From JAAYZK01 sp964535025 (GTDB lineage Bacteria > Planctomycetota > Phycisphaerae > SM23-33 > FEN-1343), in contig CAZHRW010000284.1 of the NCBI GenBank assembly GCA_964535025.1, positions 1 to 8,194 on the forward strand: a stretch of DNA of 8,194 nucleotides. The letters run 5' to 3'. Made by a program: the position numbers and the translations under genes. This document shows, piece after piece, positions 6,001-8,194 of this stretch. Below the pieces are notes generated by a model. That model saw only the letters and a program-made list of their open reading frames with translations, did no database searches and was not told the origin of the DNA. The first letter of the stretch is position 1; each line of letters starts with the position of its first letter.

Positions 6001-8194
6001 CCACGGAGACGAGCGTCACGCCGTCGGCGTTGGTCGTCGGGGCGTTTTCAGTCCCATAGAAAACCGTGGCCTCATAGGCCGTGTCGGGCTCCAGCAGCGA
6101 CTGGGCAAAGCTCGTCACGTCGGTCGTCAGGTCCTCCTCGATGATCCACGTGTCGTCGGCGACCCGGAGGACCTCCAGGTACTGGCCGGTGATCGCGTCG
6201 TCGGTCGGCGCGGTCCAGGCGAAGGTCACATCCGTCGGCACGTCACCGGCGCCGGCCAGGGGGCTGGCGAACACCGGCACCTCGTCGGGCGCGGCGTCAT
6301 CGGCGGGCATGACGAACGAGGTGCTCGCCGTCTGCCCGTCGTCGGCGGTCAGTTCGAGCACGTAGGTGCCCAGGGTGAAGTCGGCCAGGTCGGCCGGATC
6401 GGCGCTGGACACCTCGTAGAACCACTCGTAGCCGTCCCCGCCGTCGAGCATCCCCCCGTCGGTCAGGGTGTACCACTCGCCGGTGGGCGTCTGCACGCGA
6501 GCGGTGTCGAACCAGCCGGTCTGGGCGCTTTCGAAGCCCATCTCGAATCCGAACTTCCCGCCGCCGTCGGTCTCGATGTAGCCGCGATCGACGAACACCT
6601 CATCGATCAGGCTCAGCGGCTCGAACGGGGTCCCGGTGGTGAAGTGAATGATCGACCCGGCGTAACAGGCCTGGCTGTAGGAGATCTGGTCGGCGTTGGT
6701 CAGGCCCTGGCGGCCGTTGGCGAAGGCCAGCTCGGCCGCGTACGACCGGCCGTCCTGCAGCACCGCCTGGGGGTAGGACGCCGTCGAGGGATCGAGCAGC
6801 TGGTCGATGACCGTCGTCCCGTCGTCCAGGTCTTCCACGCCCAGCCACTGCAGCGCCACGTTCGCCTCGGCCGGCGACGACCAGCGGAGCGTCGTGTCGG
6901 GCGCGACCAGCGTCGCGCCGTCGGTGGGCGCGAGCCACTCGGGCGTCTGGGTCGGGGCGGGGACGGCGGCGTCGAAGTAGAAGTCGGTCGTCACCGAACT
7001 CGAGTCGGCCATCACCAGCTCGAGCGTGTAGGTCCCGCCGCCCAGGTCCGAGACGTCGTCGTAGCTGTCGCCGGTGACGTCGACGTACCACTCGTAGCCG
7101 TCGGCGGCCGGACGATCGACCTCGGCGGCCAGCGTGTAGGTCTGCTGGTTCGGCGCGTGAAGCAGCGCCGTGTCGAACCAGCCGGTCTGGGCCGACACCA
7201 TCCCGAAGGCGAACGCCCACTCGGTGGTCCCGCCGGGCAGGTCGGTCGCGCCGTTCTCGATGTAAACGTCGTCAATCAGCGTCAGCGGATCGACGGGCGA
7301 CGACGTGGAGAACGTGATGGCCCGCGAGGCGTAGGCGCCCGCATGCCAGTTGAGCCCGTCGGCGTTGGTCAGGGGCTGGCCGGTCGCCGCTTCCAGTTCC
7401 GCCGCGTACGTGTGGCCTTCCTGCAGCAGCGACTGGGCGAAGCTCGTCGCGGACGGATCGAGGTCCTGGTAGAAGACGTACGTCCCGTCGGTGAGATCCT
7501 CGACCTCCAGCCACATGGCCGTCACGGCCGGATCCTCCAGGGCCTCCCAGCTGAAAGTCACATCGGTCGCCACGTCGGTCGCGCCCTGGGTCGGGGTCGT
7601 GAAGACGGGCGCCTGCGACGGTACGGGGACGGCTTCGGCGAGGACCAGATCGGTCGTGGCGGACGTGTCGTCGGCGAAGTTCAGGCGGATCGTATAAGTC
7701 CCCGTGCCGTACTGACCGGTCAGGGGCGCCTCATCCGAAGCCACCTCGAAGAACCACTCGTGTTCGTCGCCGTAGGTTTCCTCAAACAGCGGTGTCCAGG
7801 CCCCCCCGTCGTACTGGAACTCGGCCGAGTCGAACCACGCGGCCTCGCCGCTGAAGAAACCGATCTCGAAGCTGTACTCCGTCATCCCATCCGGACAGAT
7901 CTCGGTCTCATATTCGAGGAAGGCCCCGGCGATCGGGTCGAACGGGCCGGGCTCGCCGGCGGTGGTAAACTGCACCTGCGACGCGGTGAACAGTGTGCTC
8001 ATGAGGGGCACGCCGTCGGCATTGAACGATTCGGCGGCGGCGACGAACTCCAGCTCCGCCTCGTAGGTCCGCCCGCCGGCCAGTTGCGCCTGGGCCCAGG
8101 TGGACTGGCCGTCCGGGACGTCCCCGCGGAGTGCGACCATGCCGTCGACGGGATCGATCACCTCGAACGACACGCTGTCGACCGCCGGGTCGGT
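74..8194 (-). CDS. Giant multi-repeat, CARDB-containing, predicted extracellular protein (N-terminus outside window)
   Basis: One continuous frame of 2706 codons ends with ...GRWFKRR and TAG at 76-74. It is open to the right edge: the seven codons before the first possible start (a GTG at 8173-8171) read TDPAVDS in the same frame and continue the first repeat unit. That GTG is therefore an internal valine, and the true start and any signal peptide lie beyond 8194. With residue 1 at 8194-8192, the blocks are: FN3-like/WFD composite units 1-969, seven CARDB-type domains 970-1851, a connector 1852-1987, a solenoid-like array 1988-2605 and a C-terminal cap 2606-2706. I see no membrane segment, catalytic motif, LPXTG, dockerin or PEP-CTERM. 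By eye there are only 6 Lys and 4 Cys, with very many Asp/Glu, so the protein should be strongly acidic and without a disulfide framework. CARDB domains are known from bacterial and archaeal surface proteins. A surface, adhesive or matrix role is inferred, not shown. The coding call is very secure; the function is not. Confidence 0.96.
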   Translation of the reverse strand, partial: TDPAVDSVSFEVIDPVDGMVALRGDVPDGQSTWAQAQLAGGRTYEAELEFVAAAESFNADGVPLMSTLFTASQVQFTTAGEPGPFDPIAGAFLEYETEICPDGMTEYSFEIGFFSGEAAWFDSAEFQYDGGAWTPLFEETYGDEHEWFFEVASDEAPLTGQYGTGTYTIRLNFADDTSATTDLVLAEAVPVPSQAPVFTTPTQGATDVATDVTFSWEALEDPAVTAMWLEVEDLTDGTYVFYQDLDPSATSFAQSLLQEGHTYAAELEAATGQPLTNADGLNWHAGAYASRAITFSTSSPVDPLTLIDDVYIENGATDLPGGTTEWAFAFGMVSAQTGWFDTALLHAPNQQTYTLAAEVDRPAADGYEWYVDVTGDSYDDVSDLGGGTYTLELVMADSSSVTTDFYFDAAVPAPTQTPEWLAPTDGATLVAPDTTLRWSSPAEANVALQWLGVEDLDDGTTVIDQLLDPSTASYPQAVLQDGRSYAAELAFANGRQGLTNADQISYSQACYAGSIIHFTTGTPFEPLSLIDEVFVDRGYIETDGGGKFGFEMGFESAQTGWFDTARVQTPTGEWYTLTDGGMLDGGDGYEWFYEVSSADPADLADFTLGTYVLELTADDGQTASTSFVMPADDAAPDEVPVFASPLAGAGDVPTDVTFAWTAPTDDAITGQYLEVLRVADDTWIIEEDLTTDVTSFAQSLLEPDTAYEATVFYGTENAPTTNADGVTLVSVAYGGRTINFQTQPPFDPLMMIGFVDFERGSMLVDDAADPAHRFALRVDGTDAIEAVEFQIDGAGSWYDLSGETFTQGEDQWTEWTYEAVAATAGDLAVFTDGVYTLRLTYNQGQQVTTDLTVAGLSTIPAGPPVFTAPLYGATVSPDVAFAWAPAAGPDATGVGLGVTEIDSEEGVFEIDLDPSATEYAQQMLQFGTAYSARVGYLATDGDQVNADGVEYGVMAFSGHQIDFATEAATVDLSPAILEVAGLADPALWGATGTVSVEVANLGTHTAAGTMTVNVYLSEDAVLDGADVLVGSTAAAVDLAADAGQTETVTVAIPDGVADGAYHLVAEVVADSPIVEDTLANNTDAAAPINVAQPLADLRVALDDLTYSGRVLAGDSGTATVTLSNTGNTAAGGTKVVRLYVSTSATPDAAALTEIGAVAYTSLLAVDGTVTLDVPVRIPATTATNFYYVFAVADPNLAIPEQSDLNNVDLWPVPLSVEAPTVDLTGQITGTAYTGEVLPYALGDVTLTVTNLGNVNLNRYVLTTVYLSSEPTMGDDAVEVGRRLVKFNLDSDGGTIDLTIGTRLPADLPAGEYYLIAQLDATEAVDESNELNNLIAAATPITVVEPVIDLTGTILDTGFDASIVAGAAGVVRLQLLNQGNVAIPSTDVTVDIRLGTSLDPASATLLRTLSFPLALAAETGTRDVDLAVTIPADLDTGDYTLMAVLDTNDRLDESSEINNVVYAAATTHVEAQVIDLAATIDAVTLPDPLLPGLTGAVQVTVFNQGNTAVMNQRVAVAVYASASGEVDENALLLGEINPGMTLIPQATGTTVQVNVRIPDDAAWQAYDLIVVLDTADAVAEGDEANNTIVDDTPITVVEPYTDLTCQITDVDFDGAVLPGDRGTVSVTVTNEGNINAIGTATVTLYVSGAQALDGTAIEVGQAGAKFVLTPGSSVTRILAVTMPAEVEQLDEVYFHATVEGSDTIGENDITNNSATLGGPALADPIRELSGEVLAFVMPETIIAGDSAVARVVITNSGNMPIVGPITLGVYARNLDDLLADDIALGDPVEVNVNLQPNGGRQGTALTVEIPETLEVETTYQLLVTLDDGNVVEEPDETDNELLLGGGRLFVRRFGTFDGHVNEAITLTDAASQPVTFGLTGGGYGTVDTDDLGRFTVTLAETTARSAARITTEGDQTTAIHTLTADADLGMLLADTTDLTGSMTFAGGVGRIVMRHVAEQHQITMGPSDLSTDLALGNVEDLSLDTPNPIGVLQVAQWLDSDGDDMITAPAIRLLSSDGAFQANLSLSGVDAPGGQVLAMARIAGDVDDGDNTDTDWTLAGGSIGTIDIGGRTDNFALDGVDARLLRLADAADASVSLTGDLGVVQAGQWTGGAITAASVNAVMADGDFGASMTVPGRLGNARIGGAVTAGAWSVGDLGVLDVAGAAGWTLDLNGGDLRTLLLPTAVDTTVRAGAIGVVRTDTWIGGGFEAASLGTLLATGDFFGDLTLSGDGMVLRAANIGGDLGVAFTAADGLTGEDPEADCTWDIAGDIGTIRVGGVVDHFTLTGAALQSFTAGQVVSATLGTEAAPLGAVGVVRTADWLGGGIAADSVRVLQIDNDSAASLTVGTGDEALQVARIGGDILGGAWTINGPMVSLAIGGAVADWALDLGDADVRAVILGQATNTSITAGSLGVVRADTWLGGTLTADSIGAVNIAGDFSAGLTLNEPDGFAMRSLFVGGDVTGGTWNVTGSVGVVRVGGTLAGTWDVSDDVRLINATAIDAADLTAASFNAIIARDGMSGTQITATQPVDPRATALGRLVVNGTIDGSTIRTAGSIGVVAAGAMTDSALFAGVRLDYDQPGGDGVQDLPTSRDAFINPDADVLASLRVLNIRGLGSLAAEEPAFANANVAAGSIGKAIVQDVGYSNGDVPFGVAVLDSMTLVMREGRQVHVWGRDSWPADTGDFVATVVEAVPGASEPIGRWFKRR
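77..379 (-). other. C-terminal cap module without a recognised sorting signal
   Basis: Residues 2606-2706 start at LRVLNIRGLGSL and continue through NANVAAGSIGKAIVQDV, then NGDVPFGVAVLDSMTLVMRE, HVWGRDSWPADTGDFVATVV and a terminal basic tail WFKRR. The NxNVAA-x-SIGK and PFGVA-x-L pieces resemble, from memory, the ends of other planctomycete proteins that carry the same solenoid repeats, so this is probably a conserved cap that closes the solenoid. It lacks an LPXTG motif, a dockerin duplicate, a PEP-CTERM (VPEP plus hydrophobic helix plus Arg) and the terminal Phe of an autotransporter barrel. Two of the protein's six lysines lie here. Confidence 0.6.
380..2233 (-). repeat. Solenoid-like array with IGVV...W(L/I)GG seam repeats
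   Basis: Five major repeats start at residues 1988, 2100, 2194, 2312 and 2411, each with (I/L/V)GV(L/V)(Q/R)-x3-W followed by GG in repeats 2-5. Their lengths are 112, 94, 118, 99 and, for the last, 195 including degenerate rungs. After the seam each copy reads approximately (I/L)TAxS(I/L)xx(L/V)xxxGDF-x4-L, then an (A/N)RIGG(D/A)-like strand, a W-(T/N/D)-(I/V/L) strand, a G-x-(I/V)-x-(I/V)-(G/A)G strand, and a leucine-rich strand. The short Gly/Asp-punctuated strands with hydrophobic residues every second position suggest a right-handed parallel beta-helix or similar solenoid. Repeat 1 (DSDGDD at 2186-2203; Asp-rich turn 2030-2065) and repeat 3 (1403-1429) carry acidic insertions. The last copy degenerates into shorter rungs such as SIGVVAAGAMTDSALFAGV. 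No catalytic residues of polysaccharide lyases can be recognised. The fold is inferred from pattern. Confidence 0.75.
2234..2641 (-). other. Single-copy beta-rich connector between the CARDB and solenoid blocks
   Basis: Residues 1852-1987 start at FGTFDGHVNEAITLTD and run to LSLDTPNP. The segment has alternating hydrophobic and polar strands, with VTFGLTGGGYGTV and RFTVTLAETTARSAARI, then a DLTGSMTFAGGVGRIVMRHV stretch that already resembles the Gly-rich solenoid rungs that follow. It has no obvious internal repeat and no cysteine or lysine. I recall similar segments at this position in planctomycete giant proteins, but I cannot name a domain family. It could be the N-terminal cap of the solenoid or an independent small beta-sandwich. 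The boundaries are approximate to about ten residues. Confidence 0.55.
2642..5287 (-). repeat. Array of seven CARDB-type Ig-like domains
   Basis: Seven consecutive copies occupy residues 970-1093, 1094-1219, 1220-1345, 1346-1471, 1472-1598, 1599-1723 and 1724-1851 (lengths 124, 126, 126, 126, 127, 125, 128). Each opens with a (V/I)DL(T/S)-like strand and then a G-x-V-x-V-x-(V/L)-x-N-x-G-N core (TNLGN, SNTGN, LNQGN, FNQGN, TNEGN, TNSGN; THT replaces it in copy 1). A (V/L)Y(V/A/L)S strand, a (I/M/L)P-x6-Y/F segment and an acidic turn ending in NN follow (EDTLANN, ELNN, EINN, DEANN, DITNN). The last copy has DETDNE, so its first Asn of the NN pair is Asp. Copies often end ITVVEP. This fits CARDB (cell adhesion related domain found in bacteria), an Ig-like fold usually found in tandem in exported proteins. 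The array probably serves as a rod or spacer that holds the flanking blocks apart; that role is inferred. Confidence 0.9.
5288..8194 (-). repeat. Tandem composite repeat: FN3/Ig-like module plus WFD module, 4.5 units
   Basis: Units begin at a conserved P-(V/E)-(F/W)-x2-P-x2-GA motif: unit 0 residues 1-195 (8194-7610, first ~26 residues off the edge), unit 1 196-417 (7609-6944), unit 2 418-639 (6943-6278), unit 3 640-863 (6277-5606) and half unit 4 864-969 (5605-5288). Units 1 and 2 are both exactly 222 residues. The first ~100 residues of a unit look like an FN3/Ig-like beta-sandwich: (V/T)(T/A)(F/L)xW near the start, LDPSATSFAQSLLQEG-like centre, an NAD(G) loop in all five copies, then a strand ending FTT or similar. 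The second ~115 residues carry SAQTGWFDTA, then a gYEWfyEV strand and GTYTLEL near the end; in unit 3 the WFD position is replaced by IEAVEFQIDG. Unit 4 has only the first module and passes directly into the CARDB array. The fold assignment is by pattern only; I do not recognise a named family for the second module. Confidence 0.85.

Noticed and set aside
8171..8173. GTG as the start codon of the giant gene
   Set aside because: The same frame is open through the seven preceding codons to the window edge, and the residues there continue the first FN3-like unit. There is no ribosome binding site or signal peptide after the GTG.
2642..8194. Regular spacing suggestive of a CRISPR array or DNA satellite
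   Set aside because: The periods (about 378 and 666 bases) are multiples of three and follow protein domain boundaries. The repeats are divergent at DNA level except for short cores, so they are coding domain repeats.
74..8194. Haloarchaeal origin, suggested by low Lys, high acid content and CARDB domains
   Set aside because: The composition is compatible, but the IGVV/WIGG solenoid with its C-terminal cap matches what I recall from Planctomycetota. It stays a weaker alternative that the rest of the contig would settle.

Overview
The whole window is taken up by one giant gene read on the minus strand. It runs from the right edge (8194), where it is already open, to a TAG stop at 76-74. That gives 2706 visible residues of one uninterrupted reading frame, roughly 280 kDa by residue count, with the N-terminus outside the window. 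No RNA gene, mobile element or second credible gene is visible. Only about 73 bases at the left edge are non-coding, and they hold a possible transcription terminator.

The protein is a mosaic of tandem repeat arrays with no recognisable catalytic domain. In protein order it has: (1) residues 1-969, four composite units of about 222 residues, the first cut by the window edge, plus a fifth half unit; each unit joins an FN3/Ig-like module carrying an NAD(G) loop to a second beta-rich module carrying a WFD motif; (2) residues 970-1851, seven CARDB-type Ig-like domains with a very regular period of about 126 residues; (3) residues 1852-1987, a single-copy beta-rich connector; (4) residues 1988-2605, a Gly/Asp-rich array with a recurring (I/L/V)GVV-x4-W(L/I/T)GG seam, probably a beta-solenoid; (5) residues 2606-2706, a C-terminal cap that does not look like a known sorting signal.

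Organism: the DNA is GC-rich (about two thirds by eye) with GC-biased third positions, and the protein is strongly acidic, nearly lysine-free and cysteine-poor. From memory, the order 'FN3-like repeats, CARDB repeats, IGVV/WIGG repeats, short C-terminal cap' matches giant predicted extracellular proteins of Planctomycetota, especially Phycisphaerae-like lineages. That is a recollection, not a search result. The likely role is an exported structural, adhesive or matrix protein, inferred from architecture alone.

There are no neighbouring genes from which to infer a pathway. The points of interest are the internal organisation of the protein: the two-module 222-residue unit, near-recent duplication visible at DNA level, acidic insertions in the solenoid block, and the absence of a visible anchor or sorting signal.
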